The notes under the pieces are model-generated. The model saw only the letters and a list, made by a program, of their open reading frames with translations. It did no database searches and was not told where the DNA came from. The position numbers and the translations under genes are program-made. 64,000 bases of DNA from positions 98,766,253 to 98,830,252 of the forward strand of contig CAKMRJ010005523.1 of NCBI GenBank assembly GCA_928212115.1, read 5' to 3'. This DNA is from Lactuca virosa. Lineage: Eukaryota > Streptophyta > Magnoliopsida > Asterales > Asteraceae. Below, piece after piece: positions 46,397 to 59,600 of this stretch (its first letter is position 1; each line of letters begins with the position of its first letter).

Positions 46397-47158
46397 TGAT
46401 GGGTTTTGCGCATTCTAACACTCCTAAGTGTACATGCAACCCTAAATACCTTGGATCTATGTTTTCTCTATTATACATGCAATTATGAACTTTCCAAGGT
46501 ATTACCCTATCTAGCATACAATACTTGATACTTGGGTAATCAAATGGATAGAATACATACCTTTGTTTGATGTAGCTTGTCTCCATGAAGCTTGAGTGCC
46601 TAGTGCCCCAAGTGTGACACCTCAAATGGTTCACACAACACCAAATGCACATGGAATGACTTGAGAGAAATGGAACACTCCTTGAAATCGTCTAGCCCTC
46701 ATATTCACACATTAGTACCCGATTTCTTGAGCCATGGGATTCTTTTATATGGTGGCTATTAGGGTTACACCATGTAACTCATAACTTTACCCATTCCTTA
46801 TGCTCCATGGATTTTAACCTCCATGGAGTATGCATGGGTCACCCCATGGACTTAGTCCAACATAAGGAATCTTGGATCACAAGCCCACATATATAAGAAT
46901 GAATGATTTACACAATCAACCCATATATTTAATTAGTCTCCTTTTGATCACTTAATTAATTCCAAATTAATTCTTGATCAATACTAATTAAATAACCTTA
47001 TTAATATATTAGAACTTATAATATATTAACCAACCTTAAGTGTTATTTCTCTCATTATAGTCTATCTAAATGCATGATGCCATGCAACCCAAATGGACCA
47101 TGCCGGGTCGGGTCAAGTCTTACCAGTTATAGTTATGGACTTAGACATTAATCCAACA
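46397..47158 (-). repeat. Copia K 5' LTR (762 bp)
   Basis: Minus strand TGTTGGATTAATG to AACCCATCA. About five differences from the other LTR, seen at 40250/46737, 40346/46833, 40579/47066, 40639/47126 and 40669/47156. Confidence 0.93.
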
Positions 47159-47163
47159 TTAAC

Positions 47164-47773
47164 AACACTATCTTGGTTTACGGGAAGCTCACACTTCACC
47201 GGTTTTATAAAAACATAAAACTGCATACTATTTTTCAGTACACTATTATCACTATTCCGGTCTTAGGGTTTAAGACTATAGAATTTCGTACATTAGAAAA
47301 TATTGGATTTTCTGGGGAATATACATTTTCAAGATACAAGGAAACATGCATACATACACTTTTAGTCTTTGGTATAAGACATACAACTTACTTCTATAGA
47401 AAATATCGGATTTTCTGGAAGCATAGAAAGCTTTCTAAACAAAAATAGATACAAACCATTTTTCATACAAAAATGATTATGATCTCACCAACATTCATTG
47501 TTGATGAGTTTCAAATTGACTTGTATTCTCAGGGAACCAGTAAGAAGGTACTTAAGTCTTTGGGAACTAGATTTTGCTGCATTATGGAATTGTTACTTTT
47601 CAGTTGATGTTATGTAACTTTGAACAAATACACTATGTAAACTATGTAAGTTTGTATTCTTAATGTATGTTGTGTGGGTTGCTATGTTTCATCTATATTC
47701 AATTGTTATGATACTATACAACAACATCACCCTGCCCCGGACGTTTCCGCCGTCCTGGTTCGGGGGTGTGACA
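47164..47773 (+). repeat. Gypsy I LTR, piece 3 of 3
   Basis: Continues after the K target duplication to the LTR end GGGGTGTGACA at 47773. A GC-rich patch CCCCGGACGTTTCCGCC stands at 47734-47750 just before the end. Confidence 0.75.
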
Positions 47774-47776
47774 GAT

Positions 47777-48222
47777 TGGTATTAGAGCATTGTTTATAGT
47801 GAACTAGTATATCTAACCATGCAAGATATACAACTATAAAAATACAATGGGACTAAAAGCACTCTGACTAAAAAGTATACTTTAAAAATATAAGTATTTT
47901 ATAAAAGTATACATACATGTGTGCACCTTAGGAATAGTGTCATAACAAGAAACAAATAAAAAGTTTTTAGAGGAGTTGGACATCGCAGTTAAACCTAGAC
48001 AGTTATATAATCAAATTTGGGATAAATATAGCCTGATCAACTATATTTATTCGAAATATGATCAACATGTGTTTGGGAGTGATCGAGGTGGACAACAAAT
48101 CTAAAACTTACCAACCTAATACCAAAAAGCTCTAAAGAATTAAACATAAACAATTAAAATACTATAGGAGTATTTTAAACTTTCATGTATTTCCTTGTAC
48201 TTATATTCTTGTACAGACACGA
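47777..48222 (+). mobile_element. Primer site and leader after the gypsy I LTR
   Basis: TGGTATTAGAGC at 47777-47788, then a non-coding A-rich leader. An LTR with pol upstream and a primer site downstream means that this LTR joins two internal regions. The leader is cut at 48223 by gypsy G. Confidence 0.75.
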
Positions 48223-50671
48223 TGTGACATCCCCATTTTCACGGCCAGAAAAGACCGATTTTGTTCATGCTTTGTTTGAAAATCAAAGTAACATTTTTAA
48301 TAAAAGTGTTGCGGAATTTGTTCCCAAAATAAAGTATGATAAAGATTTATCAAAGCATTTCTGTAGAAATGTATTTCATTAAAAACCTCGGGATGTCATG
48401 TTCGATACAGACCAAAAGCATAAACAATACATTATAAGCCTTACAATATTTATTCATATCTACAGGTCTATAATCTGTTACCCCTCATCCCAACATTTAT
48501 GCTCATGCACCACTACCTGTAATACAAGAAACTGAGTGGGTCAGGCTTGGGAGCCTGGTGAGCACATAGGGTTTTCAACCCACAATAAATAAGTTTATTA
48601 TTTTCATCAACCAAACAAACCCGATTACCTGTTCCCATTATCCTCACTTTACGTCACTAAAACATCTAACATAAGGGACCTAGCCTAAGGATTTTCATCG
48701 GGGCGACAAAACATGCTTCGGGGGTTCCTCAGCAATTCATGTCAAATAAGGCAACCATGAGGGGGTGGAGTACTGTTGGTGAGCACACAGTTCAAATAAA
48801 CACCTACATGTTGCGAGCCTGCTAGTGTTCCACTGGACTATCTAGAAAAGTTTGTGGTCGCCATCTATACTCCGCTAGATGACTGGATCATCAATAACAT
48901 CTATATCGAGGCCTCTCATTATTTTATTTTGTCACACAGAAACTATTACATCTACCCATGTTTTACCCAACACATTTTGTAGATATAAAATACATATACA
49001 GTTTAAATCATTTAAAACATGTATAAAATCATTCATCCAGCATAGACAGCAAGTATTCATATATTATGAACACATAGCCCGTAATTTATATAAAATATTT
49101 CATATCTATGTGTAAGATGAAAGTAACTATGCACTCACCTGTAAAGGTGGTGACTCGGTACTCGGACAACACTTCGTTTACTCAAAATAATTTCCTTCGA
49201 CAAAACCTAGTATCATTACCACTAGAGTTTAGTCTAATATTCCACGAGACTAATTAATAGTCTTGCTATTATTACTATTATATAAGTACGAAACAATATT
49301 TCTCAACCACTATGTACAGACAGGGGCAGACATGAAACACCGGAGGGCAGGATCATTTTTGGCATATAGCACTTCAGAATCTAGCAACCCAATCGGCCCT
49401 CCAAACCGGATTCCCCATACCGCGAGTAGTTAAAAAGATATTATAACGACACTTATATAACCCATAATAATAGCCCAAATATTTATTATATGGTCCTAAT
49501 AACATTACTATATTTAAACATAAGCTATACTTAAGGTAGGGTAGGCGTAGCTCAATTACAGCAGATTTTTCGCAAACCGGGGTCCGCTGGAGCAGAGTTT
49601 CTAAGCCAAAGGCTCTTCTTTTCGGAGCCGTCAGGCGCTCCGGGGCTTCCGCCTCATGCTAGGGAGTTACCCTAGGCTTTGGGGGGTTAGTAAGGCTTAG
49701 AGAGAGAGGGAGAGAGTATAGAGAGAGAAAGTGAAGTTGGGAGGTGTGAGGAAAGTGTTGCACCCGACACTTCTATTTATAGAGGGTTGGAGTTCAATTC
49801 ACGTCATGAGTTTTATGATGCTAACGTCGTGAGCCAGCTGGAGACACCAAGGCTGAGCCTGGTGCTGACACGTGGCATCGCACACAGAGTGTAAATCAGC
49901 CGATTTTCAAAAATTCATAGCTTTTGCATACAAGCTCCGTTTTCGACGTTCTTTATATCCACGTGTAGGTAAAAATAAGATCTACAACTCTCTTTTTGAC
50001 TCCGTCGGCTAATTCTCAACCGATCTTAAATTTAACAGTACGAGGAGATTACACTGTTAAATGTCCGCGTAAAATTCATAACTTCTACATACATACTCCG
50101 TTTTTGTCTGTATTTTACCGTTCAGTTCCTATTAATGAGATCTTCAATTCTCCATTTAGGTCGCGTTGGCCAAAAACGGCTCGATCTAAAATTCGTGTTT
50201 CAGGCCGTTCTTAGAAAAAACATAACTTCCTCATACGCAGTCAGATTTGGAGTTCTTTTTATGGATGCTCTCGGTTTAACATATTCTACGACTTTTGTTT
50301 AGATTACTAAGGCCAAAAGTCTTTTATCGTAACTTCACTATTTACATTTCCCGGTGCCGGGCCGGTTTTGCCTCGAAACTTCGACGGATCATGACTTCTT
50401 CGTTATAACTCGAATTTCAACGTTCTTTATATATACGGAATCCTTGTTTCGACCACTACAACTTTATGTAAATATATCGGGTTTACCTCACACTTTAATT
50501 TTGACGCTTATTTTTATTCTTTTTATCTATATCTTTATAATTAAGTATAAAGCACATAAATTCACATAATACTCAAATATTTCCTCTTTATTACTTCAAA
50601 AAGAGTTACAATAGTTAAACTAGACTATTACATCATCTAGTAATGCTTAGCCCCGAAACACAGGCGTTACA
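48223..50671 (-). repeat. Gypsy G 3' LTR (2449 bp)
   Basis: Minus strand TGTAACGCCTG (50671) to GGGGATGTCACA (48223). Close to J and F, with ~160-bp quasi-repeats (about 50470-49905) and a TATA-like CTATAAATAGAAG (49785-49773). Purine tract at 50687-50672. Confidence 0.9.
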
Positions 50672-50705
50672 ATTCTCTCCCCCTTAGGATGATTCCGTCT
50701 TGGAA

Positions 50706-53700
50706 TCATGCATCAACAAACAGATATGGGTAGCGACTCATCATGACACTCTCTGTTTCGCAAGTAAGATTTGGCCCATTCGTATGTTTCCAACGGATAA
50801 GCACTAAGTCGACCATCTTTCGTTGTAAGTTCTTAGTCTTACGGTCAACGATTGCCTCGGGCTCTTCGATTAGCCTCTTATTTTCATCCATTATTAACTC
50901 TGAGGTTGGAGTTATGTCGGGAACTTCTCCCGTGAACTTCCTCAAATAACATACATGGAAGGTGTTATGAATACCATCCATTTCTTCGGGTAATTCGAGC
51001 TTGTAAGCTTGGTTCTAAACCCTTTGAAGAACTTAGAACGGTCCAATAAACCTTGGACTCAACTTTCCTCGTTTCCCGAATCTTATAAGTCCCTTCCACG
51101 GGGAGACTTTAAGCAAAACTGAATCCCCAACTTCGAATGTCATTGGTCTTCGCTTTTTATCAGCATAGCTCTTTTGACGGTCCTGATCTGCTAACATCCT
51201 TTCCCTGACCACTTTCAACTTTTCAGCAGTCTCATGGATTATCTCGGGGCCCATAAACTGCTTTTCCCCAGCCTCAAGCCAACAAGACGGTGTACGACAC
51301 TTCTGTCCGTACAAATCTTGGTAGGGTGCCATCTTGATGCTCGAGTGGAAACTGTTGTTGTAGGAAAATTCTACCAAAGGTAAATTCTCATCCCAGTAAC
51401 CTTGGAATTCCAGGGTACATGCTCTCAGCATATCTTCCAGTGTTTGTATCGTTCTTTCGCTCTGACCATCAGTCTGCGGATGGTAAGCAGTACTCAAACA
51501 CAACTTCGTACCCAATTCCTGTTGTAGACTTCTCCAAAACCTTGACGTGAAACGGCTGTCACGATCTGATACAATCGTAAGAGGAACACCGTGAAGTCTT
51601 ACAATTTCCTTCACGTAAGCATTTGCAAGCTTATCCATATACCATCTCTCATTGGCTGCTATGAAGTGTGCACTCTTTGTGAACCGATCCACGACCACCC
51701 AAATCTTGTCGTAACCATTCTTTGTCCTAGGCAGTTTAGTCACAAAATCCATGGTGATGTCTTCCCATTTACCCATGGGTACAGGTAATGGTTATAAACT
51801 CCCATACGGTTTCTGATGCTGTTCCTTAACTCTCACACAGGTCACACACTCGGCCACATACTTTGCAACATCGAGCTTCATCGTCGGCCACTAGTAGTAG
51901 GGTTTTAGGTCCCTATACATTTTAGTGCTACTCGGATGAATCGAGTACATGGTCTTATGCGCTTCTTCCATCAGAAGATCTCTTATTCCTCCCGTCTTAG
52001 GTACCCAAATCCGATCTTGGAATACCTTCAGTCCTTGACTGTTTGTATCGAACACCAACGTTTTTCCCAAATGTTCTTCCTTTCGGTCATTTTTCTTTGA
52101 AGCTTCTTCCTAAGCTTTCTTTATGCTTTCCACAATTGCCGAGACAACTTCGATTCTCAACGCTCTTGGCCTCTTCTTTTCAAGATTGACTTTCCGACTG
52201 AGAGCATCAGTGACAGCATTTGCTTTACCAGGGTAGTAAAGTATCTCACAGTCGTAGTCCTTGAGCAATTCCAGCCAGCATCGTTGCCTCATATTTAATT
52301 CCTTCTGATTAAAGAGATACTGGAGACTCTTATGATCAGTGAAAAGTTTTCACTTCGTGCCATAGAGGTAATGCCTCCATATCTTTAAGGCAAAAACTAC
52401 CGCTGCCAACTCCAGATCATGAGTGGGGTAGTTCTTTTCGTGCTCTTTCAACTGGCGAGATGCATATGCTATCACCTTTTCCCTTTGGGTCAAAACACAA
52501 CCCAACCCGACTCCGGAGGCGTCACTATATACCGCGAAGTATTCAACTCCATCGGGTAGAGAAAGAATTGGTGCTTCACATAACTTCTTCTTTAGCTTCT
52601 CGAACGCTTCTTCATGCTTCTCATTCAAGGTGTAAGTAGCTCCTTTATTGGTCAAAGCTGTTAATGGAGCAACTATCGAAGAAAAGCCTTGGATAAATCT
52701 TCGGTAATATCCGGCTAATCCCAGAAAGCTTTGGATCTCTGTGGGACTTTTTGGTCGTTCCCACTTCATCACAGCTTCGATCTTTGCTGGGTCAACCATT
52801 ATCCCTTCTTGGTTAACCACACGACCCAAGAGTTGGACTTCCCGGATCCAAAAATCGCATTTGGAGAACCTTGCATATAACTTCTCCTTCTTCAAGACTT
52901 CTAACACTTCTCTCAAGTGTCAGCCATGCTCCTCCTGGCTTTTTGAGTAAATCAGAATGTCATCTATGAACACTATTACAGACTTATTGAGGAATGGTTT
53001 ACAAACCTTGTTCATCAAATCCATGAATGCTACGGGAGCATTTGTTAGTCCAAAAGACATAACCAAAAACTCATAGTGTCCATATCTCGTTCTGAACGCA
53101 GTTTTCTCAATATCTGCTCTCTCACCTTCAACTGATGATATCCAGACCTAAGATCGATCTTTGAGAAATAGCTCGAGCCTTGCAGCTGATCGAATAGGTC
53201 ATCAATCCTTGGCAATGGGTACTTGTTCTTCACCATTGCCTTGTTCAGCTCTCTGTAGTCTATGCACATCCTCATGCTTCCATCTTTCTTCTTCACAAAT
53301 AGCACCGGAGCTCCCCAAGGTGATGAACTAGGTCGAATGAAACCGTTGTCCAACAACTCCTAGAGTTGCGTCATGAGCTCCCACATCTCCGTCGGTGCTA
53401 ATCGGTACAGTGCTTTTGCTATTGGTGTTGTTCCTGGTAACAAGTCTATTCAGAACTCCACTTGTCTATCAGGCGGTAATCCGGGAAGATCTTCAGGAAA
53501 GACCTCCGGATAATCACACACCACTGGTATACTCTGCACCTCCTTTTTCTCCTTCTTTGAATCGATCACGAATGCCAAGTATGGTGTGCATCCTTTGGAC
53601 AAACATTTCCTGGCTTTCATCAGGGAGATGATTCCAGAGTTCACTCTGCGTTTGTCCCCGTACACCATAAATGACTCTCTCCTGGGTGGGTTTACCCTCA

Positions 53701-54000
53701 CTATCTTTTTCCTGCAAAGTATCTCAGCATCGTTGGCGCTAAGCCAATCCATTCCCAAAACGATATCGAAACCGTTCAACTCTATGGGTAACAACTCTTC
53801 ATGGAATTCGTTTCCATTTAATTCGATGACGATGTTCTTAATACGGTCACTAATAGGTACGAATTTGCCACTAGCAACTTCCATAATTAGGGCATTTTCA
53901 AGTTTTTCTACAGGTAATGCTAATTTCCCACCAAACTTATGTGACACAAAGGAGTAGTTTGCTCCCAAATCAAATAGTATATTGGCAGGTAATCCATTTA
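50706..54000 (-). pseudogene. pol: Gypsy G pol: protease, RT, RNase H, integrase (many stops)
   Basis: Collinear with the pol of F. Protease reads FDLGA where F has FDSGA, so the active-site Ser is lost. Breaks: stop after RQVEF (53450), stop in TQL-EL (~53359), frameshift after VREQ (~53115), stop before HLREV (~52918), stop in GTK-KLF (~52350), stop in KKA-EE (~52109), stop in GSL-PLP (~51794) and stop in RV-NQAY (~51014). Several fit single C-to-T changes (CGA or CAG to a stop). Kept motifs: YSDASG of RNase H, the integrase WEDITMDF and SDRDSRFTS stretches, ERTIQTLE, and the C-terminal VRWKH relative (50981-50706). Confidence 0.9.
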
Positions 54001-55240
54001 AAAGAAAGGCACCTGAAGCGACGTCTGTTGCCTCCTTCGCATCCTCGAGCGTCATCTGGAAGGCTCTCGCCTTCGGCTTCGGTGGAATGTTGGGCCTTGC
54101 TGCCTCTTTCTTCTTCGGGTAATCCTTCACAATGTGCCCTTCTTCTCGGCACTCATAACACACCCTTTTGTTGACGATGCACTCATTGGCATAATGCCCC
54201 GTCTTCCCACACTTGTAGCAGGTCACTTCCTCGCTACATTTCCCCGAGTGCTTCTTCTTGCACTTCTCGCACCTCTTTGCTTCGTTTCCTCCTCCTCCGA
54301 ACTTCTTTGAACTGAAATTGCTCTTCTTATTGGGTTTAGCATACCCCTCAAACTTCCTCTTTTCGCCAACCTCAACCATGCTGGCGGCTCTTCCCTTGAT
54401 CATATCCTCCATAGAATTGGCAGCCCAGATAGCTGCCTCCAAAAAGTAGGTGCCTGACGTACTGGCACTGCGTACTCCCATGGAAGTCCCTTCGCGTACT
54501 TGTCGATTTTTGTCAGCTTATCCGGGACAAGACGCAAGGCAAACTCCATCTTCTCTGTGAAGTTTTTGGTGTATTCATCAATCTACATGCTTCCTTTCTT
54601 CAAGGTCAGGAATTGGTTCTCTAGCTCGAGCAGGTTTTGGGCTGAGCAGTACTTGCGCTTAAATTGCACAAAATACTCTGCCCACGTGAGTTTCAGGGGA
54701 TCATTGGGGCTCAGAGTCTTCCCCAGGGTGTTCCGCCAACGTACAACGCTTCCTCGGAACTGACGCACTACAACGGTGGTCTGTAACTTGCCTCTGCAAC
54801 CACACGTCATGAAGGCCAACTCCATCTCCGAGATTCAATCCATAACTCCAATCAGATCTTCCTTTCCAGTGAAAATCGATGGCTTGCAAGTAAAAAAATC
54901 TTTGTACTTGCATCCATTCCTCTCGACTCCATCATCCAGGTTGTTCCTCCTAATCACCGATGCATCGGCTTGACCAACGGTCCCACTTTAGTTCCCTCCT
55001 TCTGGCTGCCCATCATTCAGTCCGGGCTGTTCAACAGGCATCGTGGGTTCCTCCCGATTCTATTGAAGTAAACGTCTTGTTTCCTCAATTTGACGATCCA
55101 TCATCGTCTGGATCATTGCTTGCACTCCGGCCATCGTTATTGGCTCAGGAGCGGCTACCACAACGGGGTATTTGCTCAATCACTGGAGGTTGATTCCTGT
55201 TTCCATTTGCGTTCCCGGCTCCACTTCGGGTTCTTGCCAT
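54001..55240 (-). pseudogene. gag: gag of gypsy G (broken)
   Basis: ATG at 55240 reads MARTRSGAGNANGN, then stops follow. A mid part (54825-54583) reads LKLTWAEYFVQFKRKY and LELENQFLTLKKGSM, a typical gag capsid motif, then a stop. The last part (54481-54001) has Lys-rich sequence and cysteine motifs CEKCKKKHSGKC, CYKCGKTGHYANEC (a good CX2CX4HX4C) and CYECREEGHIVKDY (last Cys lost), then KPKARAFQMTLEDAKEA leading to protease. Confidence 0.88.
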
Positions 55241-55603
55241 TTTGATCTATACACCGAGTAAGGTGAATTTAGATCTTTATTTAGGATAGACGATTAAATC
55301 ATCCTTATCACTCCAAAACGTTTATATGTCAGTTCTAATATCGTAGTCGTACGCTTAGAATCCTAAACACATAAGGTTTCCAGATCCGGTCGGCAACAGA
55401 CCATAGATCCGAACAAATAAAAGCATATAAGGCACAAGCATTTAGCACATAAAAGCATTTTAGGCATAACTCCTAAAATAAACTAGTGCATGTGTCTAAA
55501 ATATAGTAGACACTCATCTCACACTCATCTCTTAGCATTCTAAGTTTAAGTCTAGAAATCCCAAAAATTCCTAGTTCGCTTAAACTAATGCTCTGATACC
55601 AAC
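55241..55603 (-). mobile_element. Gypsy G leader and primer site
   Basis: Primer site TGGTATCAGAGC at 55601-55590 on the minus strand, then a ~350-nt leader before the gag ATG. Collinear with F (23574-23938). Confidence 0.88.
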
Positions 55604-56309
55604 TGTGACATCCCCATTTTCACGGCCAGAAAAGACCGATTTTTGTTTATGCTTTCTTTGAAAATCAGAGTAACATTTTTAATAAAAGTGTTGCGGAATT
55701 TGTTCCCAAAATAAAATATGATAAAGATTTATCAAAGCATTTTCGTAGAAATGTATTTCATTAAAAACATCGGGATGTCATGTTCGATACAGACTAAAAG
55801 CATAAACAATGCATTATAAGCCTTACAATATTTATTCATATCTACAGGCCTATAATCCGTTATCCCTCATCCAAACATTTATGCTCATGCACCACCACCT
55901 GTAATACAAGAAACTGAGTAGGTCAGGCTTGGGAGCCTGGTGAGGACATAGGGTTTTTAACCCACAATAAATAAGTTTATTATTTTCATCAACCAAACAA
56001 ACCCGATTACCCGTTCCCGTTATCCTCACTTTACGTCCCTAAAACATGTAACAAAAGGGACCTAGCGTAAGGATTTTCATCGGGGCGACAACACATGCTT
56101 CGGGGGTTCCTCAGCAATTCATGTCAAATAAGGCAACCATGAGGGGGATGGAGTACTGCTGGTGAGCAGACAGTTCAAATAAACACCTACAGGTTGCGAG
56201 CCTGCTAGCGTTCCACTGGACTGTCTAGAAAAGTTCTGTGGTCATCATCTATACTCCGCTAGATGACTGGATCATCAATAACATCTATATCGAGGCCTCT
56301 CATTATTTT
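55604..56309 (-). repeat. Gypsy G 5' LTR, 3' part (split by element L)
   Basis: Nearly the same as 48223-48930 in the 3' LTR. It ends at 56309 in a T run where Sirevirus L begins; the remainder lies beyond the window. Confidence 0.88.
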
Positions 56310-56620
56310 TGTTAGAACAAAGTTCTAGTAGGATCGATTGATTCTAAGCAGAAAAGCATTAAATAACGTAATAAAGAACACAGGAATGGTTTAACTGATG
56401 TCGAATGATTAAGCTTTAACACCTCAGAAGAGCTCGATTAAGAACTTCGACTGTAGAGGCGTTTAGGGTTACAAAGCAATAATAATAATAATGACCATTG
56501 TGTCTAAGGCATACATGCATGCACTATAAATAGCTTAACCCTAATCAATAATCACGGATGGACAGGCCCAATCCTGATATACAAAAATAAAGCCCATGAC
56601 GCAACACAAAATACCCAACA
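56310..56620 (-). repeat. Element L 3' LTR (311 bp)
   Basis: TGTTAGAAC at 56310 to ACCCAACA at 56620. A minus-strand TATA-like CTATTTATAG lies at 56535-56526. The purine tract GCAAAGGGGGAGAT (56634-56621) abuts it. Confidence 0.85.
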
Positions 56621-56652
56621 ATCTCCCCCTTTGCGTCAATGGAGCTGAGATC

Positions 56653-59600
56653 TTAGTTTGGTTGAGCTATAGAAGACTTCTTAATGGTCTTGAACACCTT
56701 CGATATAATGGCCAGTAGAGTATGACGAAAAAAAATATACCACCGAAGCATGTCAGTGAATTTCTTCTTGTCTGACTCATTGTTGTGCTTGCATCGATGG
56801 ATAATATTGATTATGTGCTCCAAGAAGTCCGTTGAGAACAGATGCTTATCAACAAGAGCGAAAAGAAATTTGTTAGCTTTGCCTCTTGTGAACATCACTG
56901 TGAGATGTGTAGAATCAATTTGACCCAGCTGCATCTTGTTCACATCTCCAGGCTTTACAGTTGGCTTCATAGTTGGTTTCTTCTTCAAAACACTAGCAAT
57001 CTCCTGATCCATTGTAGCAACTTCATGGACATAGGAAGCCAACATCCTCTTCAGATGATCTAGGATCGGCTCATACTCCTTCACATTAGTGAGCAAAATG
57101 TTGTACAATAAGATCCAATCATGAGGATTTAAGTTAGGAAGATCTACCAGGGAAATCATAGAAACCGAGTTGTCTGAACCTCGGGTTATCTTGAAATTAA
57201 CATTAACAAATTTCCCTGCAGGCAAAGGTTTCAGCACCTTGACTGTTGTAATCTTCTATGCACTCCAAGTCAGATACTGCGGCTGACCGAACTTGAGATA
57301 ATAATTAATAAGTTCACGATCAACTTGAGGGTGAGGTGAGGGAACTTGAACTGTTGAATCAAAACAGTGAAAAGTAAATGCCTTTCGTGTTATAGGCATA
57401 TCAAACTGTGAGTCCCTCGTATTCTCACAATCAAACGAAGCTACAGGTTCTAGCCAGTACGTGCTTGGAAACTCTATCGTTTCTTTGATCAGCGTTTCCC
57501 TAGTCCAAGGAGGAAACAAAGCCTTTTTGCAAATTAGGGCATCATGCTCTTCCTTCTTCTTTCCCTCCCTCTCTTCTTCTTCCTTTGCAACCCGAAGGTT
57601 TTCATCTAACCCTATCCCTTTTCTTCTTTCCCGTTTCAGGGCATCAGCAATAGTTTCTTGATCTTCATCACTATCATCATGTTCATCAGCAAGACCTTTC
57701 TTCTTTTCTTGATTACCAGAACTCGAAGCTACATTACCCTCCGGTTCTGTTTTGACAATGACCTTCGGTTTAATAGGAGTAGTTTATGAGCACCTTCTCC
57801 CCTTGTTGCGGAGTAACCAATCGCTCCGTAACACCCTTCATTTCACGTAGAAGTTCAATTGCAGGAAGAAGCTTGGAGGTCAGGTGATTCCGGATTGTCA
57901 GTGTAAGAATTGGATCATGAGCATGAAGAACATTGTGCAGCATATTAAGAACGTCACCAGCACAACTTCGAAAAACGGCACGCTCAGTTTTCAACAAAGA
58001 AATTTCCCGATCGGCTTGAGCCAGTTGAACCTTCTGGACTTCAACGGTAGTGGTTTGACGAGCAAGATCATCCATCAATTTGCTCTCCTTTGCTAAATCA
58101 GCATGGAGCTTTTCAAGACGAGAATTCACTGAGCTAAGAAGAGAAGTGTTCTCAGCTTGAATCTTAGAACGAACAGTCTCGAATTTGGCTTGCTCCCCTT
58201 GAAGTGACTTTGAGAGAGAGTCAACCGATGCATTCACCTTAGCTGTATTCGCATCAGCATGACCCTTAAGGGATTTAAGAAAGATCTGGGAATTATGAAT
58301 GAGTTCTGCAACATCGGTTGTAGCCTTCTGGCATGAAGATGTGGATGCTTCAACCACCTTCGTTTATTTATCAATTGCTCCTGTATACTGTTCAAAAGCA
58401 GTGTCCATGAAAGCGTTCAGCACAACATCATTGTACTTTAAAGAAGAGGCGATCAATCGATCAAGCTTATCATCGAGACTCTGCACTTGTTGTTTGGTTA
58501 CCGGAGCCTCTTCATCTTCATGAGTGGGAAGTCTATAAGGGACTGTAATAGGTTGAGTCAAACTCAAAATTGTCACCCACCGAGAGTAGGACCAGAATCA
58601 GTTGAGGGTGAGGGTGAAAGAGGTTTGGATGTAACAGGGGTTTCGGTTTCAGTATTAGCCCCCGTATCAGATACGTTGACGTTTACTGGAGGTTCGGTTG
58701 TAGTGTTGGAGATAGAAGTAGTTATGGTAGTTGCTTGTGAAAAAATGGGAGGTGGTAAAGGAGTTGCCTTGGTATTGTACTAACTGGTGGTGGTGGTGGA
58801 CTAACTGTGGTGGTGGTGGTGGAACAGTAGTGGTAGGTTGAGTTGTAGGAGTTGGTGGAATTGGAGCAACCGAAACTGGACAGTAGTCTTTCGGTGGAGA
58901 TGGAGGAGGAGTTGGAATTTTGTCATTGAGTTGTTCAGTAGGAGTTGGAGAACGAGGAGGTGTATTACCTCTTGGTGAACCGTCATGCTGAACTTCTTCT
59001 TCCTCATCAGCCGATTGCTCCTCATCATGTTCTGAGCTTGAAGGGGTAGGACTCTTTGATTTCCTTGCCATTTTCTTGACTTTCTTTGGAGCCGAAGAAT
59101 CAGCCTTTTCAGCCTTTCGCTTTTTGGACTTGACAGGCTTAGAAGAAGGACCTTCGGTTTCCACCTTCTTGGTATCTGCCCTCTTCCCTCGCTTGCTGCT
59201 GGCTTTTCCACAGCATCTAAGGCAGCCTGCTGTTCAGGAGTCAGTTCTCTTGGGCCCTTGGGAGTAAGCTTCCGGTAGTCAGCCATCACATGACTTTCGC
59301 TCGACACACACCTGTACATTGTTTCAGGTATCGAACCATTGTGAGAAAACTTGGTGGCATCTGAGAAGATAATCTTCTTTGTATGAAAAGTAGCCACAGA
59401 GGAGAGCATTGCATCTTTCATAACTGGAATCTGTAAGTTCTCAATGGCCCGTCGGGTGATGATGGTCCAGAAACGACCACAGGAAATCTCTGAATGTCTC
59501 GTTGAGGAGTTGAGACTTTGCACCAGTTGCGACCAAATAATAGAGCCATAATCCAGGTTAATACCATTGTAGAGACCATAGAGAATGGTCATAAACCCTT

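Larger units (their letters stand above)
39910..47158 (-). mobile_element. Copia K: complete element, nearly identical LTRs, dead interior
   Basis: LTRs at 39910-40671 and 46397-47158, TG...CA ends, TSD ttaac (39905-39909 and 47159-47163), a primer site and a purine tract. By eye the two 762-bp LTRs differ at only about five sites, so the insertion is young. Yet the longest frame inside is ~250 codons and no pol can be read. It is collinear with D. Confidence 0.92.

Noticed and set aside
58487..58783. 98-codon Val-rich frame on the plus strand
   Set aside because: Antisense shadow of the Pro/Thr-rich linker of the L extra ORF.
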